DNA of 64,000 bases from Candidatus Saccharimonadota bacterium (GCA_017437945.1 JAFRWP010000007.1:1-64000), one strand, 5' to 3'; positions 11,443 through 20,739 are shown, numbered from the stretch's first letter. Program-made: numbers and translations. Notes: generated from the sequence alone by a model not told the origin.

Positions 11443-12081
11443 TTACGCGGAGATTTCATTCATGCCGTCGCGGAGAATCCGCAACCGCCAAATCTTCAGC
11501 CTCAGGAAGGGATTAAACAGAATTCCCTTGGTGTAGAGGATGTCGAGCGGTACGCAAATTGCCGCGAAGCACAGAATGATCGCACCCAGGAGTATCCAGC
11601 CATTCGACAAATTGATGCCGACGACCAAACCGAAGAAGCATAGCACTCCGATGATCAGGGCCATTTCGATTATGGCCAAGACAAGGACCTGGCAGGACAT
11701 TCCAAACATGGAAGAGCCGCCAAACGCATAGCCACTTCTTTCGGTGACAACAGCGTCATCGTAGTAGTCGATGGCTTTACTGGCCTTGCGAACGGCCTTC
11801 TGGGCATTTTTTACCCAGTTGTCATCATCCAGGATTACCAGCCTCCGCCGGATATAGGCGATTTTCTCGTCGGTGCGGGCGTTGAGGTAGGCTCTCCTCT
11901 CGGAGACCTTGTCTTCACGCCAGTTCAGGAAACGAATCCACATCTTGCGGCGCCCATTCGCCTTCCCCAGCGCAACCCGGATCTTCATGAGCTTGCCATT
12001 GGCCCGCTCATTCATATCCTTCCGGCGCTGATTCAGCTTCTCGATTTTGTTCTTCAGATAGTTCAGCCAGAATTTTGCCAT
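11443..12081 (-). CDS. Hypothetical membrane protein, 212 aa
   Basis: I do not recognise this protein. The N-terminal ~125 residues are strongly basic and helical, followed by two hydrophobic segments (about 135-160 and 165-190) and a short basic tail, suggesting a cytoplasmic domain with a membrane hairpin. Start ATG 12081 follows a GGGGAGAGAG ribosome site. The gene is a complete unit with a consensus sigma-70 promoter at 12223-12251 and a ~135-base leader with three hairpins. It is inserted between clpP and radA on the opposite strand. It belongs to the accessory class seen at 441, 55123 and 55900. Function unknown. Confidence 0.75.
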   Translation of the reverse strand: MAKFWLNYLKNKIEKLNQRRKDMNERANGKLMKIRVALGKANGRRKMWIRFLNWREDKVSERRAYLNARTDEKIAYIRRRLVILDDDNWVKNAQKAVRKASKAIDYYDDAVVTERSGYAFGGSSMFGMSCQVLVLAIIEMALIIGVLCFFGLVVGINLSNGWILLGAIILCFAAICVPLDILYTKGILFNPFLRLKIWRLRILRDGMNEISA

Positions 12082-12104
12082 TTCTCTCTCCCCCTTAAAA
12101 ACAG

Positions 12105-12216
12105 TTGTTCTAGCTACCCGCCGATTCGGGCTAGCATTTAGGCCTCTCTCCTAAAAGCTAGTCCGAATTCAAAACTCTGCTTTTGAATGTTCGATGACCT
12201 CATTATCTGAGGCCAT
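12105..12216 (-). promoter_or_regulatory. Three-hairpin 5' leader of the 11443 gene
   Basis: Read on the minus strand from about +1: ATGGCCTCA-GATAA-TGAGGTCAT (12216-12194, 9 bp); then ATTCAAAA/TTTTGAAT around CTCTGC-like bases (about 12189-12168); then CTAGCCCGAA/CGGGTAGCTA-type pairing (about 12135-12110). The first hairpin begins at the predicted start site. There is also a 15-codon reading frame from its ATG ending in TGA. Either the structure or the short frame could be regulatory. Confidence 0.5.
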
Positions 12217-12222
12217 AATTAC

Positions 12223-12251
12223 ATTATAGCATAAGTGTGTAAAAAAGTCAA
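12223..12251 (-). promoter_or_regulatory. Sigma-70 promoter of the 11443 gene
   Basis: On the minus strand TTGACT (12251-12246), a 17-base spacer and TATAAT (12228-12223). Confidence 0.88.
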
Positions 12252-12312
12252 TACCTACAACATATTTTGTGCTTATGCTTGGCGCGTTTTTTGGACATGC
12301 TAAACTATAGAT

Positions 12313-13674
12313 ATGGCAAAAGCGAAAACGAGGTTTATCTGTCAAAAATGTGGCGCAAGCTACGCCAAGTGGGCTGGCCGTTGCGAAAACTGCGGTGAGT
12401 GGAATTCGCTCTTAGAGCAAGTCGTTCCCACTGAGGCAGAATCTAAATCCGCTCTTGCGCGCGGTGCTGTCTCGGGTAAAAAACTCGAAGCTGTTTCTAT
12501 CAATACTATCGAGCCTTCCGATGCCGGCAGCCGACTACCCTCGGGCTTCAATGATCTCGACAATGTCCTTGGCGGCGGTATTTTACTTGGCTCCGTTAGC
12601 CTGCTCGCCGGCCAACCGGGTATTGGCAAATCTACGCTGCTCATGCAGATTTGCGCAACCGTCTCGGCCGCCGGTCATAATGTGCTCTATGTCTCGGGCG
12701 AGGAATCGGCCGGCCAGGTCAAGCTCCGCGCGGTTCGTCTAGGCGCATCATCCGATAAGTTACATTTCGCCAGTTCTACCTCCGGCAATGATATTGCTAA
12801 GACTATCGAGGAGGGCGGCTATGACCTTGTAATCGTTGACTCTATCCAGACCCTCAGCCTCGCCGAAATCACCTCGGCTCCGGGTACGGTTAGCCAGGTG
12901 AGCGGTTGCGGTAATCTCATTATTCGCGCCTCTAAGGCTAGCAGCACCGCCACGATTATTGTCGGCCACGTTACCAAAGAGGGTACTTTAGCTGGTCCGA
13001 AGGTACTTGAGCATCTCGTGGATGTAGTTCTGAATTTTGAGGGTGATCGCTATGGCGGTTTCAAAACTGTCCGCGCCGTCAAAAACCGTTTCGGTTCCAC
13101 TACCGAAGTTGCGATTTTTGAAATGGCCGCTCAAGGGCTTGTTGAGGTTAAGAACCCATCCGAAGCACTGCTTTCTGAGCGCCAAAACACTGATGGTAGC
13201 ATCATTATGGCTACTATTGAGGGTACGCGGCCCCTACTCGTGGAAATTCAGGCACTAGTTAATCATACGAATTTTGGCTACCCAAAGCGCACCGCGTCTG
13301 GCTTTGACCTAAACCGCCTTAATCTGTTAATCGCCGTACTCGAGAAGCGCACCAAGCTCAATTTTCAAGATAAAGATATCTTCATTAATGTCGTTGGCGG
13401 CATGCGCCTGAACGATTCTGCGGCCGACCTTGCTATTTGTATGGCGATTGCGAGTGCCGCCGCCGGCCGTAAGCTCGATGAGAAAGTAGTGGTATTTGGT
13501 GAAGTTGGTCTCGGCGGGGAAATTCGCAGCGTTATTGCGCCGGATCGCCGCATTGCTGAAGCCAAGAAGCTCGGTTTCGATCACGCTATCGCCCCGGCCA
13601 CAATTAAAGACAAATTCGTCCTCCCGGTTAAAGACCTCCGCTCCGCCCTCGTCAAGTACATGAACAATAAATAG
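12313..13674 (+). CDS. radA: DNA repair protein RadA (Sms)
   Basis: RecA-like ATPase that promotes branch migration during homologous recombination. It has an N-terminal four-cysteine zinc finger (CQKCGASYAKWAGRCENCG, intact), Walker A GQPGIGKST (about residue 100), the RadA-specific KNRFG motif (about 258) and a C-terminal Lon-protease-like domain. The length of 453 aa is typical. The start is probably leaderless: TGCTAAACT, an extended -10, ends six bases before ATG 12313. The zinc finger is kept although RpoC and LigA in this window have lost theirs. Confidence 0.97.
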   Translation: MAKAKTRFICQKCGASYAKWAGRCENCGEWNSLLEQVVPTEAESKSALARGAVSGKKLEAVSINTIEPSDAGSRLPSGFNDLDNVLGGGILLGSVSLLAGQPGIGKSTLLMQICATVSAAGHNVLYVSGEESAGQVKLRAVRLGASSDKLHFASSTSGNDIAKTIEEGGYDLVIVDSIQTLSLAEITSAPGTVSQVSGCGNLIIRASKASSTATIIVGHVTKEGTLAGPKVLEHLVDVVLNFEGDRYGGFKTVRAVKNRFGSTTEVAIFEMAAQGLVEVKNPSEALLSERQNTDGSIIMATIEGTRPLLVEIQALVNHTNFGYPKRTASGFDLNRLNLLIAVLEKRTKLNFQDKDIFINVVGGMRLNDSAADLAICMAIASAAAGRKLDEKVVVFGEVGLGGEIRSVIAPDRRIAEAKKLGFDHAIAPATIKDKFVLPVKDLRSALVKYMNNK

Positions 13675-13690
13675 CTAATATGCTCGAAAT

Positions 13691-13795
13691 CCCCACTATT
13701 TAACTAGGACTCTACGGAGGCCGCAGCCGAGTACAAGGTAGCTGCCGCTCGTAAAGACGAGCTGGCAGACTACCGTGTCCTAGCTAAATAGGGGG
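13691..13795 (+). ncRNA. Long structured intergenic element, candidate structured RNA
   Basis: The 5' arm CCCCACTATTTAACTAGGAC pairs with the 3' arm GTCCTAGCTAAATAGGGG through about 18-21 bp with small bulges. Inside is a second strong hairpin, GGTAG.TGCC.GCTCG (13736-13750) with CGAGC.GGCA.CTACC (13757-13774). No T-run follows, so it is not a simple terminator. It lies between radA and the rpsO promoter. The middle also reads as an open 27-codon frame without a start codon, so a degraded coding remnant is an alternative. It matches no RNA family I know. Confidence 0.45.
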
Positions 13796-13841
13796 AAAAT
13801 TCCTTGCATCTTATCTATTTCTGTGTTAAAATTTGGCTAAT

Positions 13842-14108
13842 ATGATTACTAAAGATAACAAGGCTAAGGCGATCAAAAAGCTCGCCCGTGGTGACAAGGA
13901 TGTCGGCTCCCCAGAGGTGCAGGTCGCTATTTTGACCGAGCGCATCAAAGAAGTTACTGAGCATGTCAAGACGAACAAGCACGACTTTATGGCTAAGCGT
14001 GGCCTCATTCAGATGGTTGGTCAGCGCAAGAAGCTTTTGAAGTATCTTGAAAAGAATGACTTCGAAACTTACAAAGCTACTGTCGCAAAGCTCGGTCTTC
14101 GCAAATAG
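13842..14108 (+). CDS. rpsO: 30S ribosomal protein uS15
   Basis: Binds 16S rRNA early in 30S assembly and contributes to bridge B4. It is recognisable by GSPEVQVAILTERI and the C-terminal KKLLKYLEKNDFETY. I chose ATG 13842 (88 aa, family length) over TTG 13833. A TTAAAAT box (13826-13832) ends 9 bases upstream with no Shine-Dalgarno, so it is probably leaderless. In many bacteria rpsO and pnp are adjacent; here pnp is 7 kb away with a giant gene and others between. The large intergenic hairpin upstream ends before this promoter. Confidence 0.96.
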   Translation: MITKDNKAKAIKKLARGDKDVGSPEVQVAILTERIKEVTEHVKTNKHDFMAKRGLIQMVGQRKKLLKYLEKNDFETYKATVAKLGLRK

Positions 14109-14120
14109 TATCGACATTAC

Positions 14121-14149
14121 AAATCTGGCTTCTAAAAGCCAGATTTTTT
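14121..14149 (+). terminator. Terminator of rpsO
   Basis: AAATCTGGCTT and AAGCCAGATTT pair around CTAA, followed by a T-run. Confidence 0.9.
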
Positions 14150-14195
14150 GTTATATACTCTCGCATTTTGCTTATACTTTTAGTAAAATGAAAGC

Positions 14196-15131
14196 ATGAG
14201 CGCTAAAGACGCACCAGGTGAGGTGAATAAAGATAAGGTTTTTGATTCCCCTAGCTCTTCTTCGGGGGATGATGAAATTATTTATAAAGCAGCCGACATT
14301 AAGAAAAGACGAAAAACCGAGTTTTTCGTAAATGTCGAAGGCGCCGAAGAACGTGCCAAAGCTGCTCAGAAACGATTAGAAGAAGAAGAAAAGGCAATTG
14401 CTAAGGCCGAAAAAGACCTGCAGAAGATTGCCGACGCCGAACAGGCAGAAGTAGATAGGGAACTTGTCGAGGAAAGAAAAAAGGTCGACGAGGTTAATGC
14501 CTATATCCAAAAACAACGTAAGGAAAAAGTAAAAGCCGAAGTTAAGGAACGCAATAAGAAACGCAATTCTCGTATCACCAAAATTGTCGCTATTGCCGTA
14601 GCAGCAGTTGCCGTAATTGCAATTGCGGTTATTACGGTCGTTAATCTTGTTATCATTCCGGAACAGAAGCGGCTGGCCGAAGAAGAAGAGCAGCGTCGTA
14701 TCGACGAGCAGGTTAAAGCCGAATTCTTAGCCATTGAGCATAATGCCATTATCGCCAAGTTAAATGTTGACGCCGATCTATTTGAAGCCGTTGAAAACTA
14801 CCATTTCGACGACGTTAAGCGCATTTATGCCGAATATCTTGAAGATGTCACCGATAACGAAACTAAGGCCTATGTATACCTGGATATGGCCGATCGGATT
14901 GCCGCTCACACGACGGATGAATACGATGAGATCATCAATGCGCTCGAGACCGCACGCATTTATGCGCCGAAAGATACTTATGTGCTAAGACGTCTTCGCG
15001 ACGCATATTTAATGGTCGACAACAACGAACAAGTTGCTGCCATCGACGAGGAACTTAAAGAAATTGGCGGCAAAAGGCCAACCGATGAAGAATTAGAAGA
15101 ACAAAACGAGGAAGAGGATGGTCAAGGGTAG
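14196..15131 (+). CDS. Hypothetical single-pass membrane protein with coiled coil and TPR-like domain
   Basis: Not recognised. Residues 1-50 are polar, about 50-125 form a highly charged Glu/Lys coiled coil, and about 127-155 are one transmembrane helix rich in Ala/Ile/Val. The remaining ~155 residues, presumably outside the membrane, are helical with TPR-like spacing and an acidic tail. TAAAAT (14184-14189) ends six bases before ATG 14196, so it is probably leaderless. The stop lies 3 bases before the giant secreted protein, so the two are almost certainly co-transcribed. A role in anchoring or exporting that protein is an inference from position. Confidence 0.75.
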   Translation: MSAKDAPGEVNKDKVFDSPSSSSGDDEIIYKAADIKKRRKTEFFVNVEGAEERAKAAQKRLEEEEKAIAKAEKDLQKIADAEQAEVDRELVEERKKVDEVNAYIQKQRKEKVKAEVKERNKKRNSRITKIVAIAVAAVAVIAIAVITVVNLVIIPEQKRLAEEEEQRRIDEQVKAEFLAIEHNAIIAKLNVDADLFEAVENYHFDDVKRIYAEYLEDVTDNETKAYVYLDMADRIAAHTTDEYDEIINALETARIYAPKDTYVLRRLRDAYLMVDNNEQVAAIDEELKEIGGKRPTDEELEEQNEEEDGQG

Positions 15132-15134
15132 AGT

Positions 15135-18100
15135 ATGAAAAAGAGACTTATATTATCAGTATTAATCGTTTGTTTCTCGCTACTAGGCGCAGTGCTGTTT
15201 GGCGGGAATGATACATATGCAGCAACTGAAAAATGTCTTAGCGCGAACGGACATATGTATGTTAGTTCGCCAAGGGTCGGCCTCGATATTTACGATCTTG
15301 GCGGCGAAACCGGTGTTGGCTGGGCTTGTGATCGTTGGAGCACGAATAGTGCAGTGATTTTCTTCGCAAACTCCGTCAGTATCTCAAATGGTGTTTACAC
15401 GATTTATCCAGATACCGAGTTGTCGAACGGCGATTATACTACTGTTCAGCTTCGTGGCATGGTGCATTACCATGGTAGCGGTACCTCTACGCAATACGCT
15501 AGCCATATTGGGTTCTGCTTAACGGAGGGGACATGCGGCGGTACTGGTCGTACGGGCGAGGCTTCTGTTAATCTGAGCGCCGAGGGCGGCACGGCTGGTG
15601 GAATTGTTAGGGCTGGCTATTCCGGTATTTTGCAGCGCGCCGGAGCATCAAATCCGCATAATCGTGGTACGGATTATTGGGCATTACCATATTATTACAA
15701 TAATATCCAAATTAACAACGCTGTCCTGAGAGATAAAATTAAAAACTGGCGCACATCCGGCCTCACTATTAGCCAGAGCCTCAAAAACGGCGGCCAAGAT
15801 GGTTGGGTGAAGTTCTACATTCACCGTTGCTATAGTACGCGCTCCGACGGTTTGGTCACTGGTAGAAGTACTTGCGAGGAGGGTGCCGTTTATCTATATG
15901 TGACTGGCCTTGTTACGGATAATCCAACTACGTTTGACGGTGCCGTTACGGCCAAAGTTGGTACTTGCACGGGCACTTGTTGGATAGATTCCGCCTCTTC
16001 GTCCGTTACCTTCTATCATCAGATGACGCGCAACAATAACGGCCCAAACTCAAACATTAGCAGCGATTATTGGCTTTACTACGACAAGACGGCCTCTCAG
16101 GTTAATGTTAATACGGCATCTAGTGCTAAATATAGTTATACTTTTGCGAAAAATAGTGGCTGGAAGGATATTAGATCGCATGTCGTAAGCGTCTCTTTGG
16201 ATCCTGGCGAAAGTGTGCAAAAGTGTCAGACGCTTGGTTTTTACGAAACACGAAACGAAAACGGTACCGTCAAATCTGGCAGCGCATTTAAGACGAAGTC
16301 CTCCTGTGTTACCGTTAATCGTTATCAGGACTATACCTTTAGTGGTTCCGTGTCTGGATCGGTCAGAGGCGTAACGAGAGCGGCAGACGGCAAATATTAT
16401 ATCGATTCCGATAGTGCAACCGTAGACTTTGAATCTAACGTTTGCCGCACTGATACGAGTGGCGAAGCGAGCGCGACTACGAACTGGCAGGCTTGGCACG
16501 ATAAAGCGAGTGGCAGCGTTAGCTCGGCCACCAATCCAACAGCTAGCACTACTGGTTCGGCCGCTTTGGCAAAAAAGAATCAAACTGGTCAATGTAGGAA
16601 AGTTCACATAGATACACGTCCTATCACGGGCATTGCTCAAGGCGACTACACGACCAGGGATACGCTTGGCTACTATAATACGGTCTATCATAGTGGCGGT
16701 ATGCATAACTGGACAAAGACTGATGGCGCCGTGACAATTCACCGCTATTACTGGTACAACCTAACCGGCAAAGTGGATGTTTCGGTAACTGGCGCTAAGA
16801 AAGAAGCCAGTACGGGCTATTGGTGGACAGAAAACAACTTTGCTACTCTTCGCTTTACGCACTCTATCAAGAGTGATACGGCTGGCAAAAAGACGAAGTT
16901 CAAGACCAGTAAGAATCCGACTATTAGCAACGATTTTGGCAATCAAGCAAGTTATACCGAAACTTCTGTTCTAACTAATGCTGACACTTGGTATGCTCAA
17001 CTCTATAGCCCTTCATCGGAAGCTAAAACGGCGAACGTTGATAAAGGAGATAATGGCACACAGTTCTGCCAGACGCTTTCCTATTACAGCAAAGTCCGTG
17101 AAGATTTGAATTGGAGCAATTCCTCGACCTATAAAGATGAAGCTACGACTAGCGGCTGTGTGACCGTAAAGCGTCGCAAAACTACCTTCACTGGCTCATC
17201 GAAAGTCTACATTCAGGACAATGGTGCGTCTGTCGAATATACCAACGATCGATATAGCGCCACCGGCTCAACCTATCCAATAATCGTACCGATTACGTTC
17301 GCCCACACGGTGGTACGAAGTAGCAATGATGCGCATGGCTCCGAAAATAACAAGCATTCTCACATTAAGACTTCAATTAATAATGACTCCATCCTTGTGG
17401 TCCATGACGGCGATGATGATGGCAGCGTAATTAATACCGATACTAACGATCTTGCGCCTGGTGGCAGTGATACGAGATCCAATACCTTTAACCTAAAGGT
17501 CTATCCGGGACAGACCGTAAAACTTTGTCAGCAAATGAATTATGTTAGCGAAGTCCAAGGTACGGAGCCAACAGCCACGGCTAATGCTAGTGAAGTATGT
17601 GTAACTGTTACCGCCGCTTCGGCTACTTGTCTTGGTCAAGAGTACGGTATTCATAACGCCAAAAACTATCTTCGCGCTAGTATCTACAAGAATAATGCTG
17701 AGACCGCCAACCAATCGTCTGGCGTTAAATACCAGGGCAGTACTACTATTACGGCTTGGGCAAAACCTGGCGATCAAATTAACTTTAAGTATGAAGGCTG
17801 CGCAGGCGGTGAACTTGCTCGGCAGTATGCCAACGCGACTAATAAAACAGTATATAATGCTGCCGGCAAATCGACAAAGACCAGCCCCGCCTCAGGCGAA
17901 AGCGCCACAGTATATGGCTACCTATTTGGCCGCAGCATGAGCGACTCGCCGTACACTGCATCTAATAAAAATTTCAGTAATGCCAGCGACATTCTTGGTA
18001 CTGGTCCATTCACTGATGGCTCTTACACTATTACTACCTATTCGCCTAGTGGCGACCAAGATGATGATCGTCTCTATTCTTGCGATTTTTATGGTACAAA

Positions 18101-20057
18101 TGGCTTGAATAATTTCTATCGTATTCCAGCGTATATTAATAATTTGACGAATAGTACGTTCCGCAATAGCTGTAAGTCTGACGATTATGGCCGCGTAAAT
18201 GACCTTGGTAGTGTTATTACGCAGGAAGTGACTTGGTCTGACACTCAGTATGTTAATGGCCGACCGGTTACTGATCATAACGGCGCCACTGCAACCATGA
18301 AGTCGGAAGTTAAAATACCTTACAACTACACGACGACCGTAAACAACTCTGGCGTTGGCGGTTATATCATTCCGGGCACCAATCACACCGAGAGCATTAA
18401 GCTTAATGTAGATAGGCGTAGGAATACTCCAGTTAACGGCGCGAACGAATATGCTACTGTCACTAAGCCAACCAAGTATCGCTTGTTGGAAATCGTAATT
18501 GATTCGGATAATACCGATACTTCGACCTACTTCAACAACCTAGTTAATAACCAGGAATACTTCGTCGATGGCAACGGTACTAAAGCCCTAAACAGCACCT
18601 TAAATGTCTGCATACGTTACGGTTGTAGAGTTGTGGCGACTAGTGGTGATAATAAGTATCAGTATGATCCAGCCAAAAACGTTGCGGGCGGCCAGACTGT
18701 CGTTTCGTATACTCGTTATATTCCATATGATACGGAACCTGGCGTTAAATTCTGCTATATCTCTGCCGTATGGCCATCCGATAGCCATAGTCCAGTTACG
18801 GACAGCGAAACTGGCAAACTCGTCCCAATCACCGATCCGACGGCTGCTCAGAATGAGGCTTATGCGCTTTCTAATAACGGCTCTTACTGGCACGTTTCCG
18901 GTGCGACTTGCTATACGGCCGCCAAACGCCCAAGTGTCAATATTCTTGGTGGCGATACCTATGCACAGGGTTACATCTCTGCTCGCGTCCAGAAGTACCC
19001 AGCCGACAACAATAATACTAACCCACGCATCTATGGTTCCTGGACTGAATATGCCGCTATTTCTGGCCTTAGCTTAAAGGGTCTAGCATCTGGTGCATCT
19101 CTTTGGGGTGGCTCTAATATAATTGAGAGCGCCGGTGATGTAGCCGTATCCTGCACTTTCTCGACCTATACCTTTGCAAACGCTGACTGTAAAGACGATA
19201 AGCTAGGCGAATTTGGTATCGATCCTACAACTTCGAGTAATCCGGAAACAATCGCAAACCAAATTATGACTCGTTACACTCGTACCGATAGCACGGGCGA
19301 AATGAATCCAACTAACAGCAATCCTATCGTCGTAAAGGATGGTGGCATTTGCAAGTACAACAACAGGGATAACACCTACGAGCCTTACGATAAGGAAGCC
19401 GGCGCAACCTTCGCATGCATCGGCGACACTGGCGCCAAGTATACGCACGTCAAGAACGAGAACGGTCCAGTCGCCTATATTCCGAACGATGTAAACTACT
19501 GCATGGTCAAAGGTGATACGAACAGTAACCGTACGTCCATTATTCATGCAGATGGCACACTTATTATCGGTACCAATGTCGTCTATGGTAATACGCAACG
19601 ACAATATGTCGGTCAAGACACTACGGATGCTGGCATGTGTTACGAGGACCAATACAACAGCATTTCTGAAATTCCACAGTCAATCATGATTGCAAAGAAA
19701 ATCATTATTAAGGGAAATGTTAAGCATGTTGATTCTTGGTTAATTGCTGATGAAATCATCACCTGTGACCCAAGTGGCAGCTGGCGTAGTGATGTTCCAA
19801 TCTCTGATATTAATGCACATAACTGTAATACACAGCTCACGCTTAATGGTCCAGTTATGACTAAGAGCTTAAAGCTGTATCGTACCTACGGTTCCGGATT
19901 TACCTATGACTCACGGGGTCGCAGAGTAAGTCTAAAATCATCTCCGGCTGAAATCTTCATGATGGGTCCTGAAGTGTACCTCTGGTCATTCAACCAGGCT
20001 CAGCGCTACTCGCAGGCTACCACGACTTACGCCCGTGAGCTCGCACCAAGATACTAA
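15135..20057 (+). CDS. Giant secreted repeat protein, 1640 aa
   Basis: A Sec signal peptide (basic start, hydrophobic core, AYA-like cleavage near residue 30) leads a Ser/Thr/Asn/Gly-rich exported protein. Four tandem ~140-residue modules begin at about residues 266, 402, 542 and 685. Each opens with F/L-x-G-x-V and the first three carry a YW/YYIDS-like strand; modules 1, 2 and 4 have CQTL-or-CQQM-like and CVTV segments, while module 3 ends in CVTVKR. The paired cysteines suggest one disulfide per module. Module 2's closing segment has lost its cysteines (DTLGYY, AVTIHRY). Residues 830-1400 are less repetitive. The C-terminal ~240 residues are beta-rich (IIIKGNVKHVDSWLIADEI) and end in ARELAPRY. 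I see no LPxTG motif, C-terminal membrane anchor or enzyme motif. A surface adhesin or sheath component is plausible but inferred. Confidence 0.85.
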   Translation: MKKRLILSVLIVCFSLLGAVLFGGNDTYAATEKCLSANGHMYVSSPRVGLDIYDLGGETGVGWACDRWSTNSAVIFFANSVSISNGVYTIYPDTELSNGDYTTVQLRGMVHYHGSGTSTQYASHIGFCLTEGTCGGTGRTGEASVNLSAEGGTAGGIVRAGYSGILQRAGASNPHNRGTDYWALPYYYNNIQINNAVLRDKIKNWRTSGLTISQSLKNGGQDGWVKFYIHRCYSTRSDGLVTGRSTCEEGAVYLYVTGLVTDNPTTFDGAVTAKVGTCTGTCWIDSASSSVTFYHQMTRNNNGPNSNISSDYWLYYDKTASQVNVNTASSAKYSYTFAKNSGWKDIRSHVVSVSLDPGESVQKCQTLGFYETRNENGTVKSGSAFKTKSSCVTVNRYQDYTFSGSVSGSVRGVTRAADGKYYIDSDSATVDFESNVCRTDTSGEASATTNWQAWHDKASGSVSSATNPTASTTGSAALAKKNQTGQCRKVHIDTRPITGIAQGDYTTRDTLGYYNTVYHSGGMHNWTKTDGAVTIHRYYWYNLTGKVDVSVTGAKKEASTGYWWTENNFATLRFTHSIKSDTAGKKTKFKTSKNPTISNDFGNQASYTETSVLTNADTWYAQLYSPSSEAKTANVDKGDNGTQFCQTLSYYSKVREDLNWSNSSTYKDEATTSGCVTVKRRKTTFTGSSKVYIQDNGASVEYTNDRYSATGSTYPIIVPITFAHTVVRSSNDAHGSENNKHSHIKTSINNDSILVVHDGDDDGSVINTDTNDLAPGGSDTRSNTFNLKVYPGQTVKLCQQMNYVSEVQGTEPTATANASEVCVTVTAASATCLGQEYGIHNAKNYLRASIYKNNAETANQSSGVKYQGSTTITAWAKPGDQINFKYEGCAGGELARQYANATNKTVYNAAGKSTKTSPASGESATVYGYLFGRSMSDSPYTASNKNFSNASDILGTGPFTDGSYTITTYSPSGDQDDDRLYSCDFYGTNGLNNFYRIPAYINNLTNSTFRNSCKSDDYGRVNDLGSVITQEVTWSDTQYVNGRPVTDHNGATATMKSEVKIPYNYTTTVNNSGVGGYIIPGTNHTESIKLNVDRRRNTPVNGANEYATVTKPTKYRLLEIVIDSDNTDTSTYFNNLVNNQEYFVDGNGTKALNSTLNVCIRYGCRVVATSGDNKYQYDPAKNVAGGQTVVSYTRYIPYDTEPGVKFCYISAVWPSDSHSPVTDSETGKLVPITDPTAAQNEAYALSNNGSYWHVSGATCYTAAKRPSVNILGGDTYAQGYISARVQKYPADNNNTNPRIYGSWTEYAAISGLSLKGLASGASLWGGSNIIESAGDVAVSCTFSTYTFANADCKDDKLGEFGIDPTTSSNPETIANQIMTRYTRTDSTGEMNPTNSNPIVVKDGGICKYNNRDNTYEPYDKEAGATFACIGDTGAKYTHVKNENGPVAYIPNDVNYCMVKGDTNSNRTSIIHADGTLIIGTNVVYGNTQRQYVGQDTTDAGMCYEDQYNSISEIPQSIMIAKKIIIKGNVKHVDSWLIADEIITCDPSGSWRSDVPISDINAHNCNTQLTLNGPVMTKSLKLYRTYGSGFTYDSRGRRVSLKSSPAEIFMMGPEVYLWSFNQAQRYSQATTTYARELAPRY
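15930..17610 (+). repeat. Four tandem protein-level modules in the giant secreted protein
   Basis: Module starts at nucleotides of about 15930, 16338, 16758 and 17187, spaced 408, 420 and 429 bases. The conservation is visible in the protein (opening F-x-G, SATV-x-F, closing CQTL-x-x-Y and CVTV) and not as DNA identity, so this is an old duplication series. Confidence 0.7.
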
Positions 20058-20071
20058 AAATCAAACATGAG

Positions 20072-20103
20072 AAAAGGCCCGGCATAATTGCCGAGCCTTT
20101 TTT
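20072..20103 (+). terminator. Terminator of the giant secreted protein gene
   Basis: AAAAGGCCCGGC and GCCGAGCCTTTTTT pair around ATAATT, with a T-run on the plus strand and an A-run on the minus strand side. Confidence 0.85.
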
Positions 20104-20115
20104 GTTGAAAGGTGC

Positions 20116-20739
20116 TCAGGATTGATGGTCGATACTCTCTGCAAATGCCATGGAGACTTCGTCCATGACGTGATTGGCTTCGAGAATCCTACTTTGGTCA
20201 GATGCAACAATTACCTGCAGCTGCTCGGTCATCAAGCCGGTAGCTCTGTCCAGAGTTGCCGAGACGTTTTCCTCCTTGCAGCCACGCGGATCGTGTGAAT
20301 TTTCATTGTAGACCTCGATAAAGAACGAAATCTCCGTTGTTACGGTTTTCAATTCGTTATCTTTAACGATGCGGGGAGTGACGACTACCCATTTCAGGTC
20401 ATCCTCGCTCCTCTTCGCACGCTTTCGTGCGGGCACCCAGAGCTTCTCGATAATTTTGTCGTAGCTTGCCACGATGCCGGGAATCACGATTTTGCGCTCA
20501 AAACTGATGTCGCTGTTTACGTGCTTTTTGACCTCCGGAGGCATATCGATTGAATATACTCGATAGGGAAGGAAGTGAATCGTGGTCCGATCCAGCTTCT
20601 GGTCGTAGTTGTACTGCATGCTGATTGTGGGATGCTCGTTCGTGATATCCATGAAGATTATCTGCGCTTCGTCCTTCGGCAGTAAGCCTTCGATAACAAT
20701 CTTGGAATCCTTGACCTCCCGAATTCTTTTAATTGGCAT
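20116..20739 (-). CDS. Hypothetical protein, 207 aa
   Basis: Not recognised. I chose ATG 20739, preceded on the minus strand by GGGGTGAT; a longer in-frame ATG at 20793 falls at the predicted transcription start. The protein is soluble, predicted beta-rich in its first half, and has no signal peptide or membrane segment. A basic stretch (VPARKRAKRSEDD) lies mid-protein. It ends in TGA. It has its own consensus promoter (20800-20828) and a short leader with a TCTCG/CGAGA hairpin. It sits between the giant protein gene and pnp on the opposite strand and shares the accessory-class construction. Confidence 0.75.
   Translation of the reverse strand: MPIKRIREVKDSKIVIEGLLPKDEAQIIFMDITNEHPTISMQYNYDQKLDRTTIHFLPYRVYSIDMPPEVKKHVNSDISFERKIVIPGIVASYDKIIEKLWVPARKRAKRSEDDLKWVVVTPRIVKDNELKTVTTEISFFIEVYNENSHDPRGCKEENVSATLDRATGLMTEQLQVIVASDQSRILEANHVMDEVSMAFAESIDHQS

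Noticed and set aside
13700-13792. Small coding gene in the radA-rpsO interval
   Set aside because: The 27-codon open stretch has no start codon and is bounded by stops within the pairing arms. The base pairing explains the symmetry better, though a gene relic cannot be excluded.
15930-17610. DNA tandem repeat or CRISPR-like array in the giant gene
   Set aside because: The repetition is at protein level with ~410-430-base period and low DNA identity. No short direct repeats with spacers were seen anywhere in the window.
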